A DNA stretch of 64,000 nucleotides from Okapia johnstoni (GCA_024291935.2 CM044320.1:34750001-34814000), one strand, 5' to 3'; shown: positions 22,713-34,198, counted from the first letter of the stretch. The notes: a model not told the origin generated them from the sequence alone. Translations and numbers: made by a program.

Positions 22713-23484
22713 AAGATCTTTCTCTGAAAATGTCACAGACTAAGAATCAGGGTTTCTGGTTTCAGTAATTTTTGTCCATCATTGTCAGAAGGAAAGTGGT
22801 GAAGGTTGGAGAACTATTGCAGTTGCATTCAAGTAAGAAGGACGGATAGAAGGAAGACATCTTAGGCAGTTTTTATCTAAAATCCACATGTTGTCAAGAT
22901 TGTAGACCTCGGAGCTCATCTGAAGTGTTATATCATCATCATCAAAGGTTTGGTGACAAACTTCTAACAAGCCTGGTCTAGGTATCTAGGGAAAGCTGTC
23001 TCATCAGATGTCATTGACTTCATTTCCAGGAAGTCTTTACTTTGAGATCACCAGATGATGTGTATGACCAGTTGGGGTTTCGTGCTTTCTTAAGCTGTGT
23101 ACCATGAATCCAAGAATTGTTCCTTAGAGTTTGATAGTGCAGAGGCTAGTTATCAGTGCCTGATTGGGGCCTCTCCATTGAGGTGGAAGAGCATTCTTCT
23201 GGAAGTATGTCTTCCATTAGGCAAATCTCCAGGTGCAAGGTATGATGCTTAAGGTCATCACCTCTCAAGGGTATGTTGTGAAAAGGTTTCCTCTACCAAG
23301 GCATAGTTGTTCTTCATGGAAACATGTTCTTCATGGTTGTTCTTAATGGAAACAACTAGGCCTTTGCAATATTGGAGTATCTCTCCTTTTGTTAGTTGTG
23401 GGTCCAAAGAGGCAGGAGCCAAGTGCATTGGATGTCTTGTGACTGTCTTGGAGGGTGAGAGTTTAGTTGTGATATTTGGAATGA
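22713..23484 (-). pseudogene. ERV internal remnant, 3' part
   Basis: Between the left LTR and the CHR SINE. No frame longer than about 60 codons and no recognisable domain remains. By position it should derive from late pol, env or the sequence after them. I cannot tell which. Confidence 0.4.
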
Positions 23485-23615
23485 TTTAATTGTGGCATGT
23501 GAACTCTTTGGTCCTGCATGCCATAACTGAAGATCCCGTATGCCACAACAAGATCAAAGGCCCCACATGCTATAACTTAGACCAGGTACAGCAAAGTAAA
23601 TAAATATTTTTTAAG
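23485..23615 (+). mobile_element. CHR-type SINE in the ERV
   Basis: The 3' half is characteristic: 'catgctataacttagacc' then 'cagcaaagtaaataaatatt'. It lies sense, inside the minus-strand retrovirus. The head is diverged. Confidence 0.55.
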
Positions 23616-23931
23616 AGGGGTGAGCATTTATATGAGTTCCAAAAGGGGTGGACGTGGGATTTATAAAGAAATTTTGCTAACTGAATCTCAATATGCTATG
23701 AGTGTGTTCAGCTAAGCCAGAGGGCTTGAGAGTGGTAAGCACAGTGAATGGCCTAGTTTCCCTACCTTGCTTAGATTGAAGAAAGCAGGAAAACCTGAAT
23801 TTTGCAATAAGGAGCTCATGGTCTGAGCCGCAGTCAGCTCCAGGTGTTGATTTTGCTGACTGTATAGAGCTTCTTCATCTTTGGCTGCAAAGAATATAAC
23901 CGGTCTGATTTTGGCATTGATCATCTGGTGA

Positions 23932-24138
23932 TGTCCATGTGTAGGGGTTTCCCTGGTGGCTCAGACAGTAAAGAATCCATCTGCAATCAGGAGACCTGAG
24001 TTTGATCCCTGGGTCAGGAAGGTTCCCTGGAGAAAGGAATGGCTACCTACTCCAGTGTAGAGGATCCTGGTGGGCTAGAGTCCAAGGGATTGCAGAGTTG
24101 TAGATGACGGAGGGACTAACACTTTGGTGTCCATGTGT
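23932..24138 (+). mobile_element. Bov-tA SINE in the BovB antisense arm, with TSD
   Basis: A sense Bov-tA starts at 'ggggtttccctggtggctc' and ends before 24128. TGTCCATGTGT at 23932-23942 is repeated exactly at 24128-24138 and is BovB sequence on both sides. Confidence 0.9.
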
Positions 24139-24765
24139 CGAGTTGTCTCTTGTGTTGTTGCAAAAGGTTGTTTGCTATGACCAGTGTGTTCTCTTGATAA
24201 ACTCCTAGTTAGCCTTTGCCCTGCCTCATTTTGTACTCCAAGGCCACATTTACCTGTTACTCCAAGTATCTCTTGAGTTCTTACTTTTATATTCCAGTCG
24301 CCTATGATGAAAAGGCTATCTTTTTTTGGTGTTAGCTCTAGAACGTCTTGTACATCTTCATAAAACTGATCAACTTCAGCTTCTTCAGCATTAGTGATCG
24401 GGGCATAGACTTGGATTACTATGATGTTGAATGGTTTGCCTTGGAAATGATCCAAGATCATTCTGTCATTTTTGAGATTGCACCCAAGTACTGCATTTTG
24501 GACTGTTTGTTGACTATGACGGCTACTCCATTTCTTCTAAAGGATTCTTACCCACAGTAGTAGATATAATGGTGCTCTGAATTAAATTCGCCATTCTCAT
24601 CCATTTTAGTTCACTGATTCCCAATATGTCGATGTTCACTCTTGCCATCTCCTGCTTGACCACATCTAATTTACCTTGATTCACAGACCTGACATTCCAG
24701 GTTCCTATGTGATATTCTTTTTTTGTAACAGCTTCAGATTTACTTTCACCACCAGGAACATCCAC
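24139..24765 (-). pseudogene. BovB endonuclease fragment
   Basis: Minus-strand remnant of the APE-like endonuclease domain that nicks target DNA in RTE elements. The N-terminal piece (24523-24765) keeps the Asn in TWNVRSVN and the Glu in ISELKW. The second piece (24075-24461) keeps Tyr in VYAP and Asp/Asn in GDWN, all catalytic positions known for this fold. A frame break near 24520 separates them, and the RT that should follow on this strand has been replaced by the inversion joint. Confidence 0.7.
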
Positions 24766-25450
24766 AGCTGAGTGTCATTCCTCTTTTGGCCCAACCTCTT
24801 CATTCTTTCTGGAACTAATAATTGCCTTTCACTCTCCCCCAGTAGAGTATTGGACACCTTCCAACCTGGAGAATTTATCTTCCGGTGTCATATCTTTTTG
24901 CCTTTTCATACTGTTTATGGGGTTCTCACAGCAAGAATATTGGAGTGGTTTCCCATTCCCTCCTCCAGTGGACCACATTTTTTCAAAACTCTTCACTATG
25001 ACCCATCCATCTTTGGTGGTCATGAACTTCATTGAGTTACACAAGCCCCTTCACCACTACAAAGCTGTGATCCATTTGTTGGATGATATAGAAAGCAAAT
25101 GAATTCCAGAAAAACATCTACTTATTTTCACTGACTACACTAAAGTCTTTGACTGTGTGGATCACAACAAACTAGAAAATTCTTAAAGAGATGAGAATAG
25201 CAGACCACTATACCTGTCTCCTGAGAAACCTGTATGCAGGTCAAGAAGCAACAGACCTGGACATGATACAACTGACTGGTTCATAATTGGAAAAGGAGAA
25301 CAACAAGGCTATATATTGTCACCTTGCTTATTTAATGTATATGCATAGTACGTCATGCAAAATGCCAGGGTAGATGAAGCACAAGCTGGATTCAAGATTG
25401 CTGGGAGAAATAGCAACAACCTCCAGTTATGCAGAAGATGCTACTCTAAT

Positions 25451-25459
25451 GGGAGAAAG

Positions 25460-25496
<37 letters not shown>

Positions 25497-25625
25497 AAGT
25501 CGCTTTAGTTGTGTCCGACTCTTCACGACCCTATGGACTGCAGCCCACCAGGCTCCTCCGTCCATGGGATTTTCCAGGTGAGAGTACTGGAGTGGGTTGC
25601 CATTGCCTTCTCCTGGGAGAAAGTG
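25451..25625 (-). mobile_element. Bov-A SINE with expanded (CTG)12 tail, with TSD
   Basis: GGGAGAAAGTG at 25451-25461 is repeated exactly at 25615-25625, inside the BovB sense arm at its 'gcagaaagtgaagaagaact' position. The insert is one antisense Bov-A unit whose (AGC)n tail has grown to 12 triplets. Confidence 0.9.
25461..25496. repeat. (GCT)12 / (AGC)12 triplet microsatellite
   Basis: Twelve uninterrupted GCT units, the tail of the Bov-A SINE. A likely length polymorphism. Confidence 0.97.
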
Positions 25626-26372
25626 AGGAGGAACTAAAGAGCCTCTTGATGAGGGGGAAACAGGAGAGTAAAAAAGCTTGCTTGAAACTCAACATGAAAA
25701 AACTAAGATCATGGCATCCAGCCCCATCACTTCATGGCAAATAGAAGGGAAAAAAGTGGAAACAGTGACATATTTTCTTTTCTTGGGCTCTAAAATCACT
25801 GCATACAGTGACTGCAGTCATGAAATTAAGACACTTGCTTCTTGGAAGAAAGCTATGACAAACCTAGACAGCGTATTAAAAAGCAAGGGCATCACTTTAC
25901 TGACAAAAGTCCATATAATCAAAGCTATGGTTTTTCCAGTAGTCATATGTGGATGTGAGAGGCGGACCATACATAAAGAAGGCTGAGGGTTGAAGAATTG
26001 ATGCTTTTGATTATGGTGCTGGAGAAGACTCTTGAGAGTCCCTTGGACTGCAAGGAGATCAAACCAGTCAATTCTAAAGGAAATGAATTCTAAATATTCA
26101 CTGAAGGACTGGTGCTGAAGCTGAAGCTCCCAATACTTTGGCCGCCTGATATAAAGAGCCAACTCAGTGGAAAATACCCTGATACTGGGAAAGATTGAAG
26201 GCAAAAGGAGAAAGTGGAAGCAGAGAATGAGATGATGGACTCAATGGACATGAGTTTGGGCAAACTCCAGCATATAGTGAAGGACAGAGAAGCCTGGCAT
26301 GCTGCAGTCCATGGAGTCGCAAAGGGTTGGACATGGCTTAGTGATGAAATAGCAACAAACAAGCACAGTGAA

Positions 26373-28751
26373 AATGTTTTAAAACCAACCAAACAGCACA
26401 AACTTTTTGAAGTGCATCGCCAGTAAAATGGATTTCTAGATCACTATGATGATTGAAATGAGCTCCTCAGGTAGGGACAAACTTTTCTAAAAGTACCTTA
26501 GCCACAGAAGAGAGAATATCCTGTCTGTGAGGGGAGGCTTCTTTCAGTCCACTCTGAAATCTACAGCCCGTGAATAAAAGAAGTTCATTAGAGATCCTCA
26601 CTATTTGAACCACAGCAGGAGCTGCATTGTAGTAATGAGATGGAATCCTGATACTATGCCTTTGTTTTTGGTTAAGACAGGAAGAGATTCATCTCAATCA
26701 CGAAAAATATTTCTCCAAGCCAACTGAGAGGGAGGACTGGGAAGAGACTCTCTAGTTCCTCAAAACCCTGCAACTGAGAATTGAAAGGACAAGGGAAAGG
26801 CTGATTAGAGGATCAAAAACACTCAAAGTACTTAAATTTGTAACAGTCTTTTCCAGTGGCCTGGCTCTTTGCAATTATAGCAGAAACTGGGAAGGTTTTG
26901 GTTTCATTTAGAAGTCTTCATTTGCTGGATTTGAAGATTAGGAAACCTGGTGTTGTTCTTTTCCAGTGACTCATCTAGAGTGTGAGAGAGCTGGTTTGCT
27001 GGATTAATTAAGTCTGAAGTAGACATAGTTTTCCATTCCATCCTCGTCCTTTTTACTAGAAGGGAAGAAAGAGGTCCCAGTTCAGCCTATTAATAATACA
27101 GAATTCAAAGCTGCCTGGGTGGAATCAACATCTGAAAGAAGACCAGAATTTTCTTTAAAATCATCCTGAAGTTGATTATAGTCTTCATAAAAAGGGTCAT
27201 CCAATTTTTGTGTGCAGTCCTGAATTCTGTTTCCATCAACAGGTTTTGAAAAAGCCCCAGGAATTGCTCGATGAAGTCATCTAATGATTGCCTGACCTTT
27301 CAGGATTTTCCCAGTTAGCGGTTTTCATCCTATGCTGGGCCTGGCCTTAACCAACAAGCATATGAACTAGCTAACATGAGTCAGAGGAACACTGTTGATA
27401 AGTTTGAATGACTGTATCAAATTCCTCAGCAAATGTATGAGGATCTTCAGTTTACTTTGAGAAAATATTTTATTATGACTTGCAGTTCGGGTTTAGTTCA
27501 GAGAATATAAGAAATTAAAGGTTTAACTTCTGTATCCTCAGAAGGCTTAGTTTTACAGGAAAAGTTCTGAATATTTCAGAGGAAAATGGGGTGGGAAGAG
27601 TTTTAGAAAAAAGGGTAATTTTGATAGGATAATTACTATGGGATATAGAGGAGGCATCAAGGGCACAGAAAGGTGGGAGGAAGATGGCGCCAGAGGCAGA
27701 GTCTGGCCAAGAAGATCCAAATATGAGAAAGATGGTGCTGGGGAAACCAAGGAAGAAGAGCCTGAGGCTTTTGGAACCATTTCATCTTTCTTTAATTGTT
27801 TGTTTGCCTCAGTTAATCTTAAAATCTTGTTTTGCAGAGAGGCTATTTGCAGTTTGGGATAATGATGAGAAGTCTTAAGATACCAATCAAAACAGGTATA
27901 CCACTCTGTTCTGAAAGGTTTTGAACTATTGTGATCGAATTCAGTTTTAAGGAAATTAAGTTTAGGAATTTCAAAAGTTTCCCATAATGGCCACTGATAT
28001 TCTAACTTGTCTTTAGTCAGGTCAGTTTTTCTTTTCTTCTTTTCTTTTTTTCAAAAATGAGCATGAGGAGGATTAGAACTGTCATTTTTAAAGATCAGTT
28101 TAGCTGGAGTCCCTGTAGGGGGAGTGACTTCAAAATACTTAGATAAGTGGGATCTCATTTCTCAGAGGTTTTTCTCTAGATTAAAAGGACAATTTCAAAC
28201 AGTTTAACAGCTTACAGCTCAAACAGCTTACAAGCTATCACCAATCAGTTCTAAGGAGACAATGTGGCCCTGGAAGAGCCAGGCCAAAGACCTTTTCAGT
28301 CAATTTCCAGAGAATAGTCCCTTTCAAAGAATTGGCCAAAGGATGAAAACAGATACAGTTTCAGTGAAGAAGTCATTATTCCCAAAGGAACGGACTTAAG
28401 GCATTTCAGACCAGCTTTGATGGAAACAGACTGAACTCAAAATCAGACTGAAGCGCCAAATCCGTGCAGAACAAGGCCTTTAGCATAAATGCAAAACCTT
28501 AAAACAGAGTCTGAATAAAACCTGGAGAGCCTCAAACACAAAGAGGGCATGAACTTAGGATCTAGGAGAAAGGTGTACCTGAAAAACTCCAATCAATGAG
28601 AAAGCAGTGAATGACAGTGGGTACCACATCTGTTCAGTAGCCCTGGAGCCTTCAGGTGTCTTCTCTGATCCCTATGCAGGCCACCAACATGTTGACCTAA
28701 AATAAATAGAATGCCAGATGTTTCCCCAGCAATGATGCATCTGTTCAGGAT
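26373..28751 (-). pseudogene. ERV gag-region remnant
   Basis: Read on the minus strand. At 26853-26882 a zinc-knuckle start, CYNCKEPGHW, survives; the final Cys of the CX2CX4HX4C pattern is not in frame, apparently lost to a small deletion. Upstream in the element, the frame at 27553-27780 is Pro/Ser-rich with a PPLY motif (27643-27654), the PPXY late domain found in the gag of several retroviruses. The order PPXY then knuckle fits gag. Near 28.1-28.7 kb no domain is recognised. The many stops leave no working protein. Confidence 0.62.
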
Positions 28752-29010
28752 TGTCAGGGAATTGCAGTTCAGGGTCTGCAGCCATATTGTGAGCCACGTG
28801 CAAGTCTCCATACGGGAAGGGAGGAGGAAGGTTGGGAGGGCCGTGGTGAACAGAGTCCATGGCATTTCACTGGCTGAGTTCTCACCAGGAAAGTTGAGGG
28901 CTCTCGCTTCTTCCTGCTGGGCTCTGCCATGTCACAGCATGTTCTATCTTATGGTCTCCTGACACTATTTAATTGAAGTTTCTGTTTACTAATTTTTTTT
29001 TTTTAACACA
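28752..29010 (-). repeat. ERV 5' LTR
   Basis: On the minus strand it starts TGTGTTAAAA (ends at + 29010) and ends with CCCTGACA (at + 28752), giving the expected TG...CA borders. It pairs with 22420-22697. No promoter elements could be placed with confidence. Confidence 0.7.
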
Positions 29011-30170
29011 AATAGAGCACTGAGTGCTGCGTTTGGGATTTATATTTAAATTTAGTAAACAAATGTTGAAAATCTCCTATGTACAAATCACTATGCTGGG
29101 GTGGAAGTTCAAGAATGACTATGATTGTCTTTTCCTTAAAGAATTTACAATCAGATTAAAAAAACCTTCCTTATGTACTAATAAGGTAAAAAGGAACTCA
29201 TTAAATTATTACGAGTGCATAGATTGTGTTTCCATGTCGTAGTAGTTTTTAACAGTAAATTTCTTTTGAACTTAACCTTGAAGGATGATTAACATTCTGA
29301 ATAGTGAATTGGAATTTTATCCCATAGAGAAGTAGAGACACATTGAAATTTCCAACTATAGGTGGGTCATAATGGTAACTGATATGAATTTGGGGGAAAC
29401 TGTAGCAAGAAAGGCCAAAGCCTGAGAAGGAAGTAACAGAATGTATCTGAAGTCTGGGTAAGAGATAGTGAATAGCAGCAAGAACTCGAGTAGCAGTAAT
29501 AACTTGGAAAATAATGAAATAGCCAAATTCTGGAAATAGAAGATGGAATCAACATGTTTGGTATAGTTGATACAGGAGATGGCCAAGTTGTGAACTCCCA
29601 GAGTATTCATTCAGATCCAGAGAAAGGAAGAAGTTTCAAAGAATTGAAAACACTTAGCAGGATGCATAGAAGAAATATATGCAGCATGCTCTCATGCAAA
29701 CCAGGAAAAGAGAGGGCCCTACAAAATCAGAAATAATCAACTATGTAGAACATTGCTTGAGGTCATGAAAATAAGGATTAAAACAAAGAACAAAAAATAC
29801 CACTTGGTATAAACAACATGGAAGGCATTGGTGTACACAGTAAGGGAGTGATTTGAAAGAATTGTGAAATAAAGCAGAAGTTAAAAAAATGATGACTGTT
29901 AGCTTTAATGGCTTTGTCAAACTTGGTTGTGAGCTGGAAACAAGAGAAAAAGTGGTAATTCGGTCAGGAGTGGGAGGCCCATGGACTTTACTGTGTACTG
30001 AGGTATGTTGATTTTCTTGAGGAAAATTCTTAGGCAGCTGTTTGAGTTGCATCCATATGGGCTCTTTTTTCATGGAACGCCATTTTACTGAATTACTAGG
30101 GTTATACAGACTTGAGTATGTGGCAGACACTTTCTCCAAAATAAGCAGAGTGAGCTCAACACCTTAAGAG
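29011..30170. repeat. Intron with an old repeat trace
   Basis: 29040-29290 has 'ctcctatgtacaaatcacta' and 'cttaaagaatttacaatcag', the same ancient repeat pattern as at 11025-11285. The rest is unassigned, with no exon. Confidence 0.35.
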
Positions 30171-30190
30171 AAAAAAAAAAAAAAAAAAAA
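30171..30190 (+). repeat. A20 homopolymer
   Basis: Twenty consecutive A. It may be a retroposon tail, but no body was recognised to its left. Confidence 0.8.
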
Positions 30191-30827
30191 CTGACAGTTT
30201 TTGTTGTGAATGTAAAATTAGAGATTTAAAACAAAAATTAGAAATTTGGAAGATTTATTTATACTTTTTAATACTTAAAAGACTGTTCTAATGAGATTGA
30301 TGGTGGTATGAACAAATATGACTGTTTTGGTTATAATATTGAGAAATGTGTCGACATCTGAAAGAGATGCATAACTCATTGAATCAATGTTTTCTAAATA
30401 AAAAATGTTTAAAAAATCATCTGTAAAGAATTCATTCAGAAGGTAAGAAAAGATTGTAATGTAACAGTTTAAGAAGTTCACTGAGGTGATTTTATTTTCC
30501 TTATTGCAACTTACCTTTAAGAACTACTCCTTGTTAAGTTTTGGTGTGGAATCAGAAAGAATATCCAGTGATCTCAACTGGACACATTTAGTATGTATAA
30601 AATACATTTTATTTTCTACTTCATATCTTTGTGAGGCTGGGTTGTTCTTATACACTTCAGCAAAAAAAAAATCATGGCAGATTTAATATAGAACTCAGAT
30701 ATGAGAATCTAAGCTTTCTTCTATTAAGTCAGATAATAAGGTTTACAGATATTCTTCTAACTTTTTAACTTTGGAAAATTAGTTATTTTCATAAAATTCA
30801 TTATTAATAAGTTCAATGCATGATATA
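30191..30827. other. Unassigned intronic sequence
   Basis: A+T-rich intron. No recognised feature. Confidence 0.4.
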
Positions 30828-30945
30828 GGGTGCTCGGGGCTGGTGCACCGGGATGACCCAGAGGGATGGGATGGGGAGGGAGGTGGAAGGGGAGTTCTGA
30901 AAGGGGAAAACATGTACACCCATGTTGACTTCATGTCAATATTTA
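30828..30945 (+). mobile_element. L1-BT 3' end fragment
   Basis: A short, severely 5'-truncated L1 tail: 'gatgacccagagggatggga', then 'acacccatgttgacttcatg'. Sense orientation. Confidence 0.75.
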
Positions 30946-31369
30946 ATGTTATTAACTTTTAATTAATTAATTAATATGTTTGTTTTCTCCTGGTTTGAAT
31001 ATCTATTGTGGAAAATCTTAATATGTATAACCCATGTAAACAAAAGCTCTTAGAAGTACTCTATAATTTTTAAGAGTGTAAAGAGATCCTAAGGCAAAAT
31101 AGTTTGAAAACTGCTACTTTAAACTAAGGCTTGGTTTCTCTGAAGTTTAGAAATACCATGGAAATAAGTTGGTTATTTGTGTAAAACCAAATAATTGATT
31201 TTATTTTACAGCAGTTATTACATATGAGTAAAAAAAAAACGATGTCAGAAATAAACTCAATAAGACCAAAGTTTTGTGTTTTTTAGGTTAACTGCAGTGT
31301 GTCTTTTTCAAGGAATTACTGTGGTCACTCACTCAGATATTTTTGTTGTGGTCATTATTTGTTTTGAAG

Positions 31370-31546
31370 CTTGAGAAAGAAGTGGTGAAGGATGCAGTTT
31401 TAAAAGCTATAGAAGAAGAAAGAAAACATTTGGAAAACGTTCATGCTGAAGAAAGGGAGTTATGGAAGACTGAGCACGCAAAAGATCAAGAGGAAGTATC
31501 TCAGGCAATTCAAAAAGCTATACAAGAGCAGAGAAAAATTAGTCAG
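31370..31546 (+). CDS. CCDC91: CCDC91 coding exon (third visible), coiled coil
   Basis: This 177-bp exon encodes 59 residues, from LEKEVVKDAVLKAIEEERKH to IQKAIQEQRKISQ, phase 0 at both ends. The donor is gttagt. The acceptor is ttttgaag, which is weak in pyrimidines. It continues directly from the AAK end of the exon at 21818. It is almost entirely Glu, Lys, Gln, Ala and His with heptad spacing and one Trp (LWKTEH). A long parallel coiled coil is expected to drive dimerisation, as known for CCDC91. It is followed by a 24.3-kb intron. Confidence 0.87.
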
Positions 31547-32054
31547 GTTAGTAAAATTAGCTCTTTATGAATATTTTCTTTCTTCTAAATTTTCTCAAAA
31601 TAAAGTAACTTTATTATTATTTTTTCTTACTTAAAATCACCTTATTGGGCATAATTATTTTACTTTTGAGTTTGATATTTTAACTGAATAATTTTTAATA
31701 TATCTGTACTTTTCACTTTTTAATGCTGACAATTTTGCCTTTGTACTCTATTTTCAAAGAAGTCAGAATCCAAATTTACGTTTAATCACTATAACTACAT
31801 TGTCTCCTCTTTGATATGCTTGTTTTCCTTTTTCACAAGCACAAATATGCACATACAATCAAAATAATATATTTGTGTTGAAAACAGTTTGATTAGATTC
31901 ATGTGTGTCTAATTTGTGTAGCTATCTACCTGTAGGTGGTAGTAAAAGTAGAACCTCACAAATAACTCCTGTAGTCTCATGAAATATACACATATCAACA
32001 AATATGGCCTACATTCAAAATATTTTTGATTACATTAATTAACAGTTAAAAATT
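31547..32054. other. Unassigned intronic sequence
   Basis: Start of the 24.3-kb intron. A+T-rich, no recognised repeat. Confidence 0.45.
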
Positions 32055-32190
32055 CTGGAGAAGGAAATGGCAACCCACTCCAGTATTCTTGCCTGGAAAA
32101 GTCCATGAACAGAGGAGCCTGGTGGGCTGCAGTCCATGGGGTTACATGACTGAGCACGCGTGCATGAGGGTGGAGGGAGATGGGTTGGTA
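32055..32190 (+). mobile_element. Bov-A monomer
   Basis: Sense BovB-derived SINE body from 'ctggagaaggaaatggcaac', ending with a short A run near 32210. Confidence 0.78.
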
Positions 32191-33559
32191 GTAATAAACT
32201 GGTAGAACTAAAAAAAAAAAAAAAATTCATTAGTTTAATTTTCTATAATTGAATTTGCATGGTTCTATTAATACTTGCATTTAGTCTTCTCAGGTATGAG
32301 ATAACTGAATAAATCTTTCCTCCAACGAGCATAAAAAGTAAAAATAACATTCATAGAAGTCTTTGTTTTACATGATTGTTCATTTGACCATGCTTTATAA
32401 ATGTGACTGTAATGACTTTTCAGCTTTTGAGAACAAAAACCCAGATTTTCTTATGACTTATTAATTTTAATGAAGCCCTAGGAAACTGAGTGCTTCTAGT
32501 ATCTAGGATCAATGTTATAGTTTTTTTTTTTTTAATGTCACTTAAGTTTGTTCTCAAAAACACACAATTACCCATTTATTATGCAAATTAAACAGATCTG
32601 TAAGTAATATCTATCTATGGTGAGAAAACAGTGTAACAGTAATGTGATAAATTTTATCTTTTTTTCTTTTCTTTTTTCCACTAACATAATGATTATTTTC
32701 TAATTCTTTCTGTAACCTATGTTAGTGTCATGAATTTATATTGTATATATGTTTAATTGTCTGTCAGTTCAGTTGGTTGGAATTCCATGCCACTAATGTC
32801 AAGATCATTGGTTAAATCCTAATTTGGGAGAGTTTACTTAAAACTTCTTTGTGACCACAGACCACTCCTTTAACCTCACAAAGATGTGGGCTGTTAGTCA
32901 CCATGAAATTGGGAAAGGGCATGAATAAATCAGCACATGTTCATCACCCAAACTAAAAAACATAGAAGAGTACCCTCCTCTGTGAGTTTGTAAGGAGTAT
33001 TCTTGTCCATAAGAAACATTATAGTATATAACAGATGTTGAAATTTGTTCTGTATAGGCTCAGGGTACCATGAGGACACTCCAGTCATGTCATGAATAAA
33101 TATATTGTGTTTATTTTCTTACAAATGGACACATATATTGATAAAGAGAAAAAAAAAGTGTTGTGTGAGTGTGTGTGTATGTGTGTATAATTGCCTAGTA
33201 GCTGACAGTTGACTAGAGAAGATCTACAACAGAAAGAACAAACAATGTTGCCAGGTAACTCCGATTTTCAGAAGTGAGGCGGTCCTATCAATGTATTCCA
33301 AGTCTTCCTTAAACAGCTCACTACTTTTATTCTTACATGGTTGCAGTAAAAACTACAGTGAAACAATTGGCATTCTCTTAGCCCCTTAAAGCTTCACAGT
33401 CCTATTCGAGAAAGTTGACAAATTACTTTTCTTGGGAAGCAGATGGAGCTTATATACCTTTTATGTACTTTACTTACTTAGACCAGCTGGATAAGCCAGT
33501 AAGTTGCCAAGTTCAAACTTTGGTGTTTTACATTAATAATTGAAAAGATCGCCTGAAAT
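32191..33559. other. Unassigned intron with GT repeat
   Basis: No exon is seen. There is a small GT-rich patch at 33158-33190. 'ttggaattccatgccactaa' near 32775 may be an old tRNA-like SINE trace but is too diverged to call. Confidence 0.35.
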
Positions 33560-33870
33560 GTTCCAGGGACTGTACTTATTTCTTAGGATACAGTAGAGAA
33601 AAAAAAAATCCCCTTCCTTCTTGTAAAGAAAGCTCACAGCAAACTATTAAAGGTGTAATAAAATGTGAAGTAGTGATCAGGGTCATGAAGAAAAATGAAG
33701 CTAAGAAGCTAAAAGGGAGGGAACCAGTGTATAAATACTGTAGTCAGGTAAGGACTCGAAGGAGGTAGCATTTGAACTGAGACCTGCATTGAAGTGAAGA
33801 GTTTACTTTGAGACTAGCTAGGGGAAAAGAGTGTTTCAGGCATGGAGAATAGCAAGTGTAAAGACTTTGA
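33560..33870 (+). repeat. Ancient interspersed repeat, family not assigned
   Basis: 'ggaggtagcatttgaactga', 'gagtgtttcaggcatggaga' and 'agcaagtgtaaagactttga' are a recognisable ancient mammalian repeat series. I do not name it. Confidence 0.5.
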
Positions 33871-33874
33871 GGCA

Positions 33875-34198
33875 GAAAGATGCTTGTGAAAGTTGCATAG
33901 TCGTGTCTGACTCTTTGCGACCCCATGGACTATACAGTCCATGAAATTCTTCAGACCAGAATACTGGATTGGGTAGCTGTTCCCTTCTCCAGGGGATCTC
34001 CTCATCCCAGGGTTCGAACCCAGGTCTCCTACATTGTAGGCGGATTCTTTACCAGCTGAGCCACGAGGGAAGCCCAAGAATACCAGAGTGGGTAACCTAT
34101 CCCTTCTCTAGCAGATCTTCCCGACCTGGAATGGAACCGGGGTATCCTGCATTACAAGTAGATTCTTTACCAACTGAGCTACCAAGGAAAGATGCTTG
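33875..34198 (-). mobile_element. Bov-tA SINE with extra repeated tRNA-side unit, TSD
   Basis: GAAAGATGCTTG at 33875-33886 is repeated exactly at 34187-34198. The 300-bp insert is an antisense Bov-tA followed by a second partial copy of the middle-to-tRNA part (from about 34075), so the tRNA-derived unit occurs twice. One TSD encloses both, so it inserted as one piece or was duplicated afterwards. Confidence 0.85.

Larger units (their letters stand above)
23737..26372 (+). mobile_element. 5'-inverted BovB inside the ERV, with 12-bp TSD
   Basis: AAGCACAGTGAA at 23737-23748 is repeated exactly at 26361-26372. Between them, 23749 to about 25075 is BovB in antisense (linker, endonuclease, 5' UTR). 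From about 25076 to 26360 it is BovB in sense (RT to 3' end). One TSD around both arms shows a single insertion, the structure made by twin priming, with about 0.9 kb of the RT finger and linker region lost at the joint. Antisense arm frames at 24523-24765 (TWNVRSVNQGKL, ISELKW) and 24075-24461 (VYAPITNAEEAEVDQF, GDWN) are APE-type endonuclease pieces. Two SINEs later inserted in it. Confidence 0.9.
22420..29010 (-). mobile_element. Degraded endogenous retrovirus, minus strand
   Basis: Two related direct repeats of about 260-280 bp (LTRs) flank the element. Adjoining the left LTR is a purine tract when read on the minus strand (22698-22712), the expected position of a polypurine tract beside a 3' LTR. 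A gag zinc-knuckle remnant and a PPXY motif lie on the minus strand at 26.9-27.7 kb. Flanking AATAT (22415-22419) and AATAG (29011-29015) may be the eroded TSD. No primer-binding site could be read. Internal sequence is full of stops and is split by a 5'-inverted BovB (23737-26372). The single knuckle and the late-domain position suggest a gammaretrovirus-like (ERV1) origin, but the family is not assigned. It cannot make virus. Confidence 0.75.

Noticed and set aside
24139..26360. Two head-to-head BovB elements with a shared bidirectional promoter
   Set aside because: A single 12-bp TSD encloses both arms, so one insertion with 5' inversion explains them more simply.
26853..27780. A functional retroviral gag
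   Set aside because: Only motif remnants survive; the knuckle is incomplete and no long frame links them.
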